Assembly: GCA_014377495.1 (NCBI GenBank)
Contig: JACMPN010000146.1
Location: forward strand, 1-41,188
Source of the DNA: Candidatus Sericytochromatia bacterium
Lineage (GTDB): Bacteria > Cyanobacteriota > Sericytochromatia > JACMPN01
Reading direction: 5' to 3'
DNA: 41,188 nt
Each line of letters starts with the position of its first letter. The stretch's first letter is position 1. The notes beneath the pieces are model-generated. The model worked only from the letters and a program-made list of their open reading frames with translations. It did no database searches and was not told the origin of the DNA. Shown here in pieces: positions 25,036 through 33,519 of this stretch. The position numbers were made by a program, and so were the translations under genes.

Positions 25036-26387
25036 GGTTGCTCCTTCGTGGGCGCAGGGGTGGGGGGGAGCGCGCTCGGTTCGGCCAATGGTCGGCCCAC
25101 GGCCTGATAGAGGCGGGCCGCCGCCACGAGGTAATCGATGGTTGCTTCCAGGTTTTCGGTCAAAGCCGAGACCAGGGCCCGCTGCACGTCGTTGACGTCG
25201 GTGATCACCGCCGCCCCCAGCTTGTAGCGCATGGCCATGATGTCCCGGGTGCTCCGAGCGATCTCGATCGAGCGCCGCAGACGGGAGAGCCGGCTGGCGG
25301 CACTCGTCAGTTGGGCGTGGGCCTGATCCACGTCCGTCTTGATCTGCCGTTTTGTCTGGGTCAGATCCAGTTCGGCACTCTCGATCGTCAGGGCCGCTTC
25401 CTGCATGCGCCGCCAGGTCTCGGCATTGTCGAAGAGGTTGTAGGTCATTGTCGCCCGGCCGTCGAAGGTGCCTTCGAAAGCCGCCAGGACGTTGTTCGAG
25501 CTTGCCAAGGGGCGGAACGGGTTGTTGCCGTACTGGTACTGGGCCGTCAGGGCGAACTCCGGAAAGAGCTTGCTGCGGGCGATGGTCAGGCCGGCTTTGC
25601 CGGCGTTCAGGCGGGCATCCGCCGCCTGGACCTCCGGGCGTTGGCGCAGGGCCCGGGCCAGCCAGATCTCCCGCCCCTCGTCGGGGATCGCCTGAAACTG
25701 CGGGTCGTCGCTGAGGGTCCAGGTATCGTCATTGCGGAAGAGCAGATTGCCGAGCCGGGCCCGGGCTACCTGCATGTTGCCCTCGTTGCGGATCAGGCCC
25801 GCCTGGGCACTGATCAGGGTCACCTCGGCCCGGTTCACGTCGATCGGGGCGATGGCGCCCGCCCGCAGCCGGGTCTTGGCCAATGCGTGGATTTCCTCCG
25901 CCTGTTTCACCTGATCCTGGTTGACCAGATAGAGCTTTTGCTGCCGCTGGTTGTCCCAATAGGCCTCAATCACCGACAGGGCCACGTTCTGCCGGGTGGC
26001 GAAGAGGGTGGCTTTCCGTTCGGCGACGCCCTGTTCCGCCCGTTCGATGCTGCCTGTGATCCGCCAGCCGGTGAACAAAGGCACGCGCAACGTGCTGTTG
26101 GCGTTGACGAAGAGGACGTTCTGGTCCTTTTGACTGGCCGTCGTCATCCCGGAGACGGTGTAGTTGTCGCCCCCGTTCAGATCGAGGCTGAGGCTGGCCC
26201 GCTGGAACTGGGCCCGCCAATAGTCGATGTCCGCCTGACGGACCTGCACGTCCTGATTGGCGATGCTCGGGTTGTGGGCCATGGCCTGGCGCAGGGCGTC
26301 GGCCAAAGACATCGGCTCGGCGTGGGCCATGGCCGTCAGCATCAGCCAGACGGCGACGGCAGGGGCCAGGCGGTGGAGACGGATCAT
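25032..26387 (-). CDS. TolC-family outer membrane channel
   Basis: Outer-membrane exit duct for the ABC exporter. A signal peptide ends at AHA-EP (about residue 23), and the mature protein shows the two-fold OEP repeat: MSLADALRQAMAHNPSI in the first half and REIWLARALRQRPEVQAADA in the second, with long coiled helices between. Length is 451 aa. The ATG at 26387 overlaps the ATPase stop as ATGA, whereas the longer frame adds only an unlikely tail without a ribosome site. Both ends overlap neighbours by four bases, so ATPase, channel and adaptor are translationally linked. Confidence 0.93.
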   Translation of the reverse strand: MIRLHRLAPAVAVWLMLTAMAHAEPMSLADALRQAMAHNPSIANQDVQVRQADIDYWRAQFQRASLSLDLNGGDNYTVSGMTTASQKDQNVLFVNANSTLRVPLFTGWRITGSIERAEQGVAERKATLFATRQNVALSVIEAYWDNQRQQKLYLVNQDQVKQAEEIHALAKTRLRAGAIAPIDVNRAEVTLISAQAGLIRNEGNMQVARARLGNLLFRNDDTWTLSDDPQFQAIPDEGREIWLARALRQRPEVQAADARLNAGKAGLTIARSKLFPEFALTAQYQYGNNPFRPLASSNNVLAAFEGTFDGRATMTYNLFDNAETWRRMQEAALTIESAELDLTQTKRQIKTDVDQAHAQLTSAASRLSRLRRSIEIARSTRDIMAMRYKLGAAVITDVNDVQRALVSALTENLEATIDYLVAAARLYQAVGRPLAEPSALPPTPAPTKEQP

Positions 26388-27142
26388 GTCAGCCCCTCGT
26401 GCGGCGGCGGGGTCTTGCACTCGTCGGACAGGATGCGGCCGTCCCGAAACCGGATGATCCGCCGGGCCCAGTCGGCGACTTCCTGCTCATGGGTCACGAG
26501 GACCACGGTCATGCCCTCCTGGTTCAGGTCGCGGAACAGTTGCATGATCTCCAGGCTCGTCGTGCTGTCCAGGGCGCCGGTCGGTTCGTCGGCCAGCAAC
26601 AGGCGTGGGCGGTTCACCAGGGCCCGGGCGATGCTCACCCGTTGCTGTTGGCCGCCGGATAATTGGTTCGGCATGTGCGCCATCCGGTCGCCCAACCCCA
26701 GGCGTTGCAGGGCCGCCGCCGCCCGCACCTGTCGCTCGGCCGGTTTGACCCCCGCGTACAGCATAGGTTGTTCCACATTTTCCAAGGCGGTCGTCCGGGG
26801 CAGCAGGTTAAAAGACTGGAAGACGAAGCCGATGTACCGGTTCCGGATCTGGGCCAGGTCGTCTTCACTGCGGTTGGCCACGTCCAGCCCGGCCAAGCGG
26901 TAAAGACCGGCGTTCGGGGTGTCGAGACAGCCGACCATGTTCAGGAACGTCGACTTGCCGGAGCCGCTGGTCCCCATGATGGCGACGAAATCACCCTCGG
27001 CGATCGCCAGCGAGACATCCTGCAAGGCCCAAACAGGCTGCTCGCCACGGTGGTATACCTTGCTGAGGTGGCTGATCTCAATCAGCGGCGGCATTTCAGG
27101 CGTCATCGCCGGCAGATTAACAGATTTCCGGTTGGTCGGCAT
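26384..27142 (-). CDS. ABC exporter ATPase (MacB/LolD type)
   Basis: Cytoplasmic nucleotide-binding subunit, 252 aa. Walker A is GTSGSGKST (57-65), the Q-loop follows in FVFQSFNLLP, the ABC signature is LSGGQQQR, Walker B LLLADEPTGALD and the H-loop VLVTHEQEVA. The sequence is of the MacB/LolD/FtsE class that pairs with FtsX-like permeases, so the permease at 21423-22661 is its expected partner. AGGTG precedes the ATG by seven bases. It opens the export operon, with the divergent unrecognised gene starting 90 bases away. Confidence 0.94.
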   Translation of the reverse strand: MPTNRKSVNLPAMTPEMPPLIEISHLSKVYHRGEQPVWALQDVSLAIAEGDFVAIMGTSGSGKSTFLNMVGCLDTPNAGLYRLAGLDVANRSEDDLAQIRNRYIGFVFQSFNLLPRTTALENVEQPMLYAGVKPAERQVRAAAALQRLGLGDRMAHMPNQLSGGQQQRVSIARALVNRPRLLLADEPTGALDSTTSLEIMQLFRDLNQEGMTVVLVTHEQEVADWARRIIRFRDGRILSDECKTPPPHEGLT

Positions 27143-27232
27143 TTTGTGACACCTGACAAGAAAGGGTTAAGTCGGGGTAGTGTTTTGCTGAAACGGGGTC
27201 AGGTTTGGGGTGTGGAGGTGGATGAGCAAGGC

Positions 27233-28369
27233 ATGACCACCTTACGTACGATGGCACCCACCGCACCGCCCGAGGCGGCGACGACGGTGGCTGCGGCTGC
27301 TGCCAGGTTCCCCCGGTCCAAGACAGCCATGGCCGCCGTGCCGGCCGTCGCCGATCAGGTGCGGGCGTCAACGGCCAAGACGGATCGCCCGGCCATCGAC
27401 AAGTCCCTTTTCGCCGTGGTGGTCAGCCCGGATCGCGCTCACACTTTTGCGGACATCCAGCCGGATCAGATGCGGGCCATCAACAGTTGGCGGGAACTGC
27501 CGGCCATCCTCCAGGCACTCAAAACCCGCAGCCAGGCTACCGGTCAGGTGGTGGTGCTTGATTTGGCCGTCCATGGAAACAACGGCACGGGTCTCAAAGT
27601 CGTCCACGGCAGTGCCAAAGGCGACGTGGCCAGTGTCACGAGCATGGCGGAGGTCAACCGCATGGTGCGGTCGGCAGGGTTTGCCCCCGGCGAGATCGTC
27701 ATCCTGACAGAGGGGTGCAACGTCCACCGCAGCTGGACGAACAGTGCGGACGGCTTTACCGCTGCCGAAAAGGCGGGCGTCCTGCATCAGGCGGAGCGTC
27801 TGGCGACCGGCCATGGCCAAAAGCTGGCATCCACCCCGGAGATTGTCGACTCGGGTCCCACCCAAGTGGACAAGGACTATCAGTGGCTGGGGCGTGGCCC
27901 CGGCACGAACTGGATCAGCACCGTGTTCCTCCAATATGTCACCGGTGCTGAAGAGGGCGCCCCGTTGGAGGATCTGCGCCGGTACAAGGACCCCAAGGCC
28001 CCGCTGGCGGCCCAGACGGATGCGGTCATGCTGGTGGCCGGTATGCGCCCGCAGATGATTGCCGCCATCCAGGAAACCCGCTTTGGGGTTTCCGCTACCG
28101 CCACGCCGGGCGCCGCCACCGGTGCCCGCCGTTTCGTCGACCGGATGTCGATCCGCTCGACGCCGGCCACCCAGCAAACGGCCGACGACTCGGAAGGGAC
28201 GTCTCCCGAACCCACCAGGGTTCCCGGGGCAACGGCGCCCGTGCAGCCGGCGACGACCGACTCTCTGCCGGCGACGAAACCGGTCAAAAAGCCTGTAGAC
28301 AGCATCCAGACCGGTTTGCGGTTCATCGATCGTCTCCGTCGGACCCCGGTGGCCACATACCAGCCCTAA
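27233..28369 (+). CDS. Unrecognised 378-aa protein, possibly caspase-like fold
   Basis: No clear family match. The frame is open far upstream across the ATPase gene, so I take the ATG at 27233, downstream of GGAGG. An Ala/Thr-rich N-terminus (about 1-55) and a Pro/Thr-rich disordered C-terminus (about 290-360) flank a compact domain (about 57-235). That domain has a hydrophobic strand ending in a His-Gly (VVLDLAVHGNNG, H114), then a second strand ending in cysteine (EIVILTEGCNVHRSW, C162), 48 residues apart. This order and spacing resemble the catalytic dyad of clan CD (caspase/CHAT) peptidases. No signal peptide is seen. The assignment is a structural guess. It is divergent from the export operon. 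Confidence 0.75.
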   Translation: MTTLRTMAPTAPPEAATTVAAAAARFPRSKTAMAAVPAVADQVRASTAKTDRPAIDKSLFAVVVSPDRAHTFADIQPDQMRAINSWRELPAILQALKTRSQATGQVVVLDLAVHGNNGTGLKVVHGSAKGDVASVTSMAEVNRMVRSAGFAPGEIVILTEGCNVHRSWTNSADGFTAAEKAGVLHQAERLATGHGQKLASTPEIVDSGPTQVDKDYQWLGRGPGTNWISTVFLQYVTGAEEGAPLEDLRRYKDPKAPLAAQTDAVMLVAGMRPQMIAAIQETRFGVSATATPGAATGARRFVDRMSIRSTPATQQTADDSEGTSPEPTRVPGATAPVQPATTDSLPATKPVKKPVDSIQTGLRFIDRLRRTPVATYQP

Positions 28370-28463
28370 CCTGATTTTCGGCCGCCCGGTCGTCAGGCTA
28401 CCCGTCCCGATCTGCCAGGGGCCCGGCTGCGGCCATCACACGGCTGTTCATGGGCTCCCTGAC

Positions 28464-28492
28464 TTTACGATCAGCGGTGCCGTGGCTACGAT
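28464..28492 (+). promoter_or_regulatory. Candidate promoter of the histidine kinase gene
   Basis: TTTACG (28464-28469), 17-base spacer, TACGAT (28487-28492), each matching four of six consensus bases. The leader that would follow contains the hairpin at 28505-28525. Confidence 0.4.
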
Positions 28493-28504
28493 GCCTGCCC
28501 AACG

Positions 28505-28525
28505 CGGGGGACAGCCCGTCCCCCG
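28505..28525 (+). promoter_or_regulatory. Perfect 8-bp hairpin in the kinase leader
   Basis: Arms 28505-28512 and 28518-28525 pair exactly around AGCCC. It lies 21 bases before the kinase ATG, just upstream of the GGAGGC ribosome site at about 28538. Confidence 0.5.
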
Positions 28526-28546
28526 GCTGGACGGTGCGGAGGCAGC

Positions 28547-30232
28547 ATGGTAGACCTGAACCCCCTCACGGGCGGAAGCGAACCGGCACGGTTGGCGGCA
28601 TTGCGTCGGACAGCCCTCCTCGACACGCCGACGGAGGAAGGCTTCGACCGGCTGACCAAGCTGGCGACCCGGGTACTGCATGTGCCTGTTTCCATGGTCA
28701 CTCTGGTCGACGTCGACCGGCAGTTCTTCAAGAGCTGCGTCGGGATACCGGATCCTTGGCTGTCCCGCCGTGAAATCCCCCTGAACTATTCAATTTGCCG
28801 GCATGTTGTCGCCTCCGGGACCCCGCTGATTGTGGACGATGCGGCGCAGGACAGCATGTTCCGCGATCACCCCATCGTCCGGGAGTACGGGGTCTCCAGC
28901 TACGCCGGGATCCCGCTGATCGTAGGCGGCGGGTACGTGATTGGCACGTTCTGCGTGATGGATTTTAAGCCACACCATTGGACGGCGGACGAGATTGCGA
29001 TCCTGCAGGCCCTCGCCGCTTCCGCCATGAGCGAGATCGACCTGCGCATGTTGGTCACGGAGGTGAGTGAGCAGCGGGCTCTGGTCCAGCGCCAAGCCGA
29101 CCGCACGTCGACCTTGCTCGACGCCACCGCCGAAGGCATTATTGGGGTCGACTTGGATGGGCGCTGCACCTTTGTCAACGCTTCGGCCGTGAACGCCCTC
29201 GGCTATGCCCCCGAGGCATTCATCGGTCAATCGATCCATGATCTGAGCCACCACAGCCATGCGGATGGCACACCCTATCCTTTGAGCGGTTGTTCGATCT
29301 GTCAGGCCTATCGGTCCGGCAGGTTGATGCATGCCAGTGACGGGGTGTTTTGGCGGGCGGACGGCTCTTCCTTTCCTGTGGAATGGCGGGCAAATCCGAT
29401 CCGTGAGGACGGGCGGGCCAGCGGCGCCGTCGTCACCTTCCTGGATCTGACGGATCGCCGCAATGCCGAGCGGGCCAAGGCCCGGGTGGTCGAGTTGGAG
29501 GATTCGTTGCGCCTGAAAGACGACTTCCTCGCCATCGCCGCCCATGAGCTGAAGACGCCGATCACTGTCAGTCTGCTGGCCATCGGCCGGCTGCGCCGGG
29601 CCCTCGAACGGGATGCCGCCGGGGCGATTGCGGCCAAGCTGTCGGCGTCGGTGGGCGCAGCCGAACGCTCCGTGCTGCGGATGGCCAAGCTGATCGACAA
29701 CATCCTGGACGTCTCACGGGTCACCCTCGGCGGTTTGCCGTTGCAATGCGACAGTCTGGATCTGGTGACCCTGGTGCGCGAGGTCCTGGCCCACTTTTCC
29801 GACGAGCTGCAGGCCGCCGGCAGTGACTTGACGTTCAGGGCCGGTCCGCCGGTCTGGGGGCGCTGGGACGGTTCCCGACTGGAGCAGGTGATCGCCAATC
29901 TGATCGCCAATGCGATCAAGTTCGGCCAGGGCCGGCGGATCGAGGTCGCCGTCACCGGCAAGGAGCAGTCGGCCATCATCAGCGTGGTGGATCACGGCAT
30001 GGGGATCGCGGACAAGGACCAGCAGCGGATCTTCGACCGCTTCGAGCGGGCCGTGTCCAGCCGGCACTACGGTGGGTTCGGGCTGGGGCTCTGGATTGCC
30101 AAAAAGGTGGTCGAGGCCCATGGCGGCACCATACAGGTGGACAGTCACCGGAAACAGGGGACACGGTTCACCGTGACAATGCCCCGCTTTTGCGTGGTGC
30201 CGGCGGGCAGTCGCCAGTCCGAGGCAGCCTGA
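28547..30232 (+). CDS. GAF-PAS sensor histidine kinase
   Basis: Soluble 561-aa two-component kinase. Domains in order: GAF (about 25-170), PAS (about 185-303), HisKA dimerisation helix with the phospho-accepting H333 (AAHELKTPIT), and HATPase (about 425-550) with N box QVIANLIANAIKFGQ, G1 DHGMGIAD and G2 GGFGLGLWIAKKVVE. No membrane helix is present, so it senses an internal cue; the PAS carries a GCSICQ cysteine pair that could bind a cofactor or react to redox state. No response regulator is encoded nearby, so it is an orphan. GGAGGC lies before the ATG. It converges on the CpaE-TadA fusion gene with six bases between stops. Confidence 0.95.
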   Translation: MVDLNPLTGGSEPARLAALRRTALLDTPTEEGFDRLTKLATRVLHVPVSMVTLVDVDRQFFKSCVGIPDPWLSRREIPLNYSICRHVVASGTPLIVDDAAQDSMFRDHPIVREYGVSSYAGIPLIVGGGYVIGTFCVMDFKPHHWTADEIAILQALAASAMSEIDLRMLVTEVSEQRALVQRQADRTSTLLDATAEGIIGVDLDGRCTFVNASAVNALGYAPEAFIGQSIHDLSHHSHADGTPYPLSGCSICQAYRSGRLMHASDGVFWRADGSSFPVEWRANPIREDGRASGAVVTFLDLTDRRNAERAKARVVELEDSLRLKDDFLAIAAHELKTPITVSLLAIGRLRRALERDAAGAIAAKLSASVGAAERSVLRMAKLIDNILDVSRVTLGGLPLQCDSLDLVTLVREVLAHFSDELQAAGSDLTFRAGPPVWGRWDGSRLEQVIANLIANAIKFGQGRRIEVAVTGKEQSAIISVVDHGMGIADKDQQRIFDRFERAVSSRHYGGFGLGLWIAKKVVEAHGGTIQVDSHRKQGTRFTVTMPRFCVVPAGSRQSEAA

Positions 30233-30242
30233 GCCGGCTCAG
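30229..30242. other. 14-bp palindrome containing both convergent stop codons
   Basis: CTGAGCCGGCTCAG is a perfect palindrome. The kinase TGA (30230-30232) and the TadA-fusion TGA (30239-30241 on the plus strand as TCA) are its two symmetric halves. There is no T tract on either side. Confidence 0.8.
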
Positions 30243-32386
30243 AAAGGGTTGAAGCCGGGCGGAATCGGGATCCCGTAGTTCTCAAAGGAATCCAGGACCC
30301 GGGGCCGCAGGGGGCTGACCGCAAAGGACCCCTCGAGTTTGCCGCCTTCCTTCGTCTGGACGGCCTCGTACGTGAAAATGTCCTGCATGGAGATGATTTC
30401 GCCCTCCATGCCGATGATCTCCGAGATCTTGGTGATCTTGCGGCTGCCGTCCCGCATGCGGGCCTGGTGGACGATCAGGTTGATCGCCGAGGCGATCTGC
30501 TCGCGGATGGCCCGGACGGGCAGGTCCATGCCGGCCATCAGGACCATCGTCTCCAGACGGGCGAGGGCATCCCGGGGGCTGTTGGCATGACCCGTGGCCA
30601 GGGAGCCGTCGTGGCCCGTGTTCATGGCCTGCAGCATGCCCAGGGCTTCGCCGCCCCGGACTTCGCCGACGATGATCCGGTCGGGACGCATCCGCAGGGA
30701 GTTGCGGACCAGCTCGCGGATCGTCACGGCCCCCTGGCCCTCCATGTTCGCCGGGCGGGACTCCAGTGTGATCACGTGGTCCTGCATCAAATTCAGTTCG
30801 GCGGCGTCCTCGATCGTGACGATCCGCTCGTCCCGCGGGATGAAGCTGCTCAGGATGTTCAGCAGGGAGGTTTTGCCGCTGCCGGTACCGCCCGAGATGA
30901 AGATGTTCAGCTTGGCCCGCACGGCCCCGTCGAGAAACTCGGCCATCGTGTCGCTGAGCGTGCCGAAGCGGAGGAAGTGATCGACCGTCATCCGTTCGGC
31001 GGGGAACTTCCGGATGGTCAGCGTCGAGCCGATCAGGGCCAGCGGCGGGATGATGATGTTCACTCGGGAGCCGTCCGGCAGGCGGGCGTCGACCATCGGC
31101 GAGCTTTCGTCGATGCGGCGGCCCAAGGGCGCCACGATGCGGTCGATGACGACCCGCAACTGCTTTTCGTCCGTGAAGAACAGGCCCGAGTTGAGCAGTT
31201 TGCCTTTTTGTTCAACGAAGATCTGGTCCGGTCCATTGACCATGATTTCACTGACCGAGATGTCCCGCAGCATGGCTTCCAGCGGGCCGTAGCCCAAGGC
31301 CTCGTCGACGACCTCCTCGATCAGCCGCTGCCGCTCGGTGCGGCCGGCCAGTTCCGGGACGTCGCCCTCGACGATCTTGGCGATTTTCTCGCCGACCTTC
31401 TGGCGCATCGCCGCCCGTTTGACGGAGTCGCCCTGGAGATCGACCTCGCTGAGCTTCATTTCCCCGACGAGGCGGGCATGCACCCGCCGGCGCAGGACCC
31501 GGTAGGCTTCCCGGGCCTCATCGCCGAGGACGATCCCCGTCGACACACTGGCCGGGGTGGCGGCACCGCCGGCCGTGGGGGTGTAGCCGAGATCGATGGC
31601 GGCCTGCTGGCTGGCCGTGGATGGTGCCGGGGGCGAGATGTGAGCCGTCTCCAGGGACGGGACCTGCATGACGTGCTGGGCGACGAGTTTGAACATCGGG
31701 GCCAGGGCCGTGCGGGTCGGGTTCGCCATCAGCGGCAGGCCCCGGTTGATGCTGGTCAGGACTTCGGTGAGGTTGTACGGAAACTCGAAGCTGACCGGCC
31801 GCCCGAGGATTTCCGCCATGTCCTCCAAGGGGATGTCCCGGGTCATGTCGGCCATGTTCACGACGAGGCGGAAGCGCTCCGGCGGAAAGCGCAGCTCGCT
31901 CATCCGTTTCAGGACGAAGCGGGCCTGCTGCAGGGCATTGATCTCAGGGGTGAAGACGATCAGGACCAAAGCCGAATGATCGAAGAGGGTCGGCAGCGGA
32001 TCGGCGAGATGGGGGGCATGGGCGTCGATCACCGTCAGCGGCCGCACTTCGGCCAAGGGCTGCAGGACCCGGTACAGCGACGAGGCGTTCATTGCCTGGC
32101 CTTCGAACGGAGCGGCGAGCAGGTCGATCCCGTGTTTCGTCGGCAGGAGGAAACCTTCGACGTCGGCCGGCGTCGGGGAGCCTGCGGCGAGGAGGCTCCC
32201 GAGATTGCGGTCTTTCGGATCGATGTCGAAAAAGCTCGCCAGGCTGCCGCCCCGGTAGCAGTCGAGGTCGACGAGACCGACACGTTGCCGGGACTCCTGA
32301 GCTAGGGCGAGCGCCAGATTCGTGGCCAAAAAGCTGGTGCCGACGCCCCCTTTGGCGCCGTACAGGGTGATGAACTTGGCTTTCAC
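30239..32386 (-). CDS. CpaE-like/TadA fusion ATPase of Tad-type secretion
   Basis: One 715-aa chain joins two ATPases that are normally separate. Residues 1-240 are a MinD/ParA-like CpaE ATPase with an intact deviant Walker A (GAKGGVGTS, 10-18) and DLDCYRGG switch; it lacks the receiver domain of classical CpaE. A Pro/Ala linker (about 245-285) leads to a complete CpaF/TadA hexameric secretion ATPase (about 290-715) with the N-terminal helical part, Walker A GGTGSGKT (499-506), the Asp box RIVTIEDAAEL, Walker B-like IIVGEVRGGEA and the His box TGHDGSLATGHAN. TadA powers Tad/Flp pilus assembly; CpaE positions it. No TadB, TadC or pilin gene is within the window. Confidence 0.94.
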   Translation of the reverse strand: MKAKFITLYGAKGGVGTSFLATNLALALAQESRQRVGLVDLDCYRGGSLASFFDIDPKDRNLGSLLAAGSPTPADVEGFLLPTKHGIDLLAAPFEGQAMNASSLYRVLQPLAEVRPLTVIDAHAPHLADPLPTLFDHSALVLIVFTPEINALQQARFVLKRMSELRFPPERFRLVVNMADMTRDIPLEDMAEILGRPVSFEFPYNLTEVLTSINRGLPLMANPTRTALAPMFKLVAQHVMQVPSLETAHISPPAPSTASQQAAIDLGYTPTAGGAATPASVSTGIVLGDEAREAYRVLRRRVHARLVGEMKLSEVDLQGDSVKRAAMRQKVGEKIAKIVEGDVPELAGRTERQRLIEEVVDEALGYGPLEAMLRDISVSEIMVNGPDQIFVEQKGKLLNSGLFFTDEKQLRVVIDRIVAPLGRRIDESSPMVDARLPDGSRVNIIIPPLALIGSTLTIRKFPAERMTVDHFLRFGTLSDTMAEFLDGAVRAKLNIFISGGTGSGKTSLLNILSSFIPRDERIVTIEDAAELNLMQDHVITLESRPANMEGQGAVTIRELVRNSLRMRPDRIIVGEVRGGEALGMLQAMNTGHDGSLATGHANSPRDALARLETMVLMAGMDLPVRAIREQIASAINLIVHQARMRDGSRKITKISEIIGMEGEIISMQDIFTYEAVQTKEGGKLEGSFAVSPLRPRVLDSFENYGIPIPPGFNPF

Positions 32387-32419
32387 GGGGTTATGCCCCC
32401 GCCCGGCGATGGCGTGCGG

Positions 32420-33040
32420 TCACGAGTTGGGGTCTTTCGGCGGGGCAGTCGTCTTGGCGTTGGACAGCACGGCGCCCGTCTCGATCTGCTGCAGCTCATA
32501 AATCGAAGCCAGCACGTAACCATTGGTCTTGTCGATGTCACGGGCCTTGATCAGCAGTTCCTTGGCTTTGTCGGTGTTGCCGATGATGAAGTAGCAGCGG
32601 CCGAGCTTCGCCAAGCCGACGGGATCCAGCTTGGTCAGGTCCCGCCCGTTGTGTGCGGCGATCGTCGCCATCGACTTGGTGGCAAAGCTCGTCAGACCGG
32701 CGTTGACTTCCTCGTCCGTCTGGATCAGGGTCTTCGTCTCGTTCAGGACAAAGAAACAGGACAGCGTGCGACCACGATCGTAGTAGACCCGGGCGAGCTT
32801 TTTGTGGGCGTCGATGTTTTTGGGGTCATGGCCGATGGCGGCTTTGTAATGGAATGCGAGATTATCGGTCAGTTGCTCTTGCTCTTCGAAGTTCAGGGTC
32901 TTGATCGTGGCGGAACGGGTGACCGTTGCGTCGCCGAGGGCGATTTCCCTGGCGGCCGCCTTCGGGTCGGCCGTGTTGGCGCAGGCCGAGACGAGGGCGA
33001 TCAAGGCCGCGAGCAGATAACGGTGAGTCAGACGGCGCAT
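32420..33040 (-). CDS. TPR-repeat lipoprotein (TadD-like)
   Basis: A 206-aa exported lipoprotein: basic start (MRRLTHRY), hydrophobic core and lipobox VSAC with acylated C20. The mature part has tetratricopeptide-like helices (LAFHYKAAIGHDPKNIDAHKKLARVYYDRGR and, later, GLAKLGRCYFIIGNTDKAKELLIKA are read in pieces as two TPR units). In Tad loci a TPR lipoprotein, TadD, assists pilus assembly, and this gene lies 33 bases upstream of the CpaE-TadA fusion in the same operon, so a TadD-like role is reasonable but inferred from context. Confidence 0.85.
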   Translation of the reverse strand: MRRLTHRYLLAALIALVSACANTADPKAAAREIALGDATVTRSATIKTLNFEEQEQLTDNLAFHYKAAIGHDPKNIDAHKKLARVYYDRGRTLSCFFVLNETKTLIQTDEEVNAGLTSFATKSMATIAAHNGRDLTKLDPVGLAKLGRCYFIIGNTDKAKELLIKARDIDKTNGYVLASIYELQQIETGAVLSNAKTTAPPKDPNS

Positions 33041-33054
33041 GTACTTCGGTGTCC

Positions 33055-33519
33055 TTAGGGCGTGGCTCGCACGTAAATCATGGCCAGGCGGGTGCCCTGG
33101 CCTTCGGGTTGGGTTTCGGCCTGGATGGTCAGCCGGTCGCCGTTGGCCTTGGCCAGGTCCGTCACCCAGGTATCGGGCAGCTCACGGATCAGGTCTTCCG
33201 GCAAGGACAGCTCGGAGCGGTAAAACGCCTTGACCTGATCCAGGGTGTCCATCGTCAGGTAGATCGCCGTCTGCACGGGACCGCGGCCATTCGGCGGCAG
33301 GAAGGGGTCAGGCGATGCCCCGGGATAGACCGGGACGTCGGTAAGCTTCTGCAGCCGTTCGACTTTGGCCATGGCTTTGGCGGAGGTGGCGGTGGTCGCC
33401 CAGTTCCAGACCCAGGGCGCACCGGCTAGGACGGCGGCGGTCACCAGCGTGGCGATGAGCCAGGGGCCCCGCTGGCGCCAGAGCATGGGGGCGATTGGCA
33501 CTGCGTGGGGTTGGATCAT
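33055..33519 (-). CDS. Unrecognised 154-aa single-span membrane protein
   Basis: An N-terminal cytoplasmic stretch is followed by one membrane helix (about 20-41) and an extracytoplasmic domain of about 110 residues starting near LTDVPVYPGASPDP. The pattern of a short YPGA segment, then helix (TLDQVKAFYRSEL) and a C-terminal strand (GTRLAMIYVRA) resembles small anchored alpha/beta domains of unknown function in other bacteria. The start overlaps the stop of the TolB-like gene by ATGA, so the two are translated together. Placement before the TPR lipoprotein and TadA fusion suggests a surface-structure role, not proven. Confidence 0.82.
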   Translation of the reverse strand: MIQPHAVPIAPMLWRQRGPWLIATLVTAAVLAGAPWVWNWATTATSAKAMAKVERLQKLTDVPVYPGASPDPFLPPNGRGPVQTAIYLTMDTLDQVKAFYRSELSLPEDLIRELPDTWVTDLAKANGDRLTIQAETQPEGQGTRLAMIYVRATP

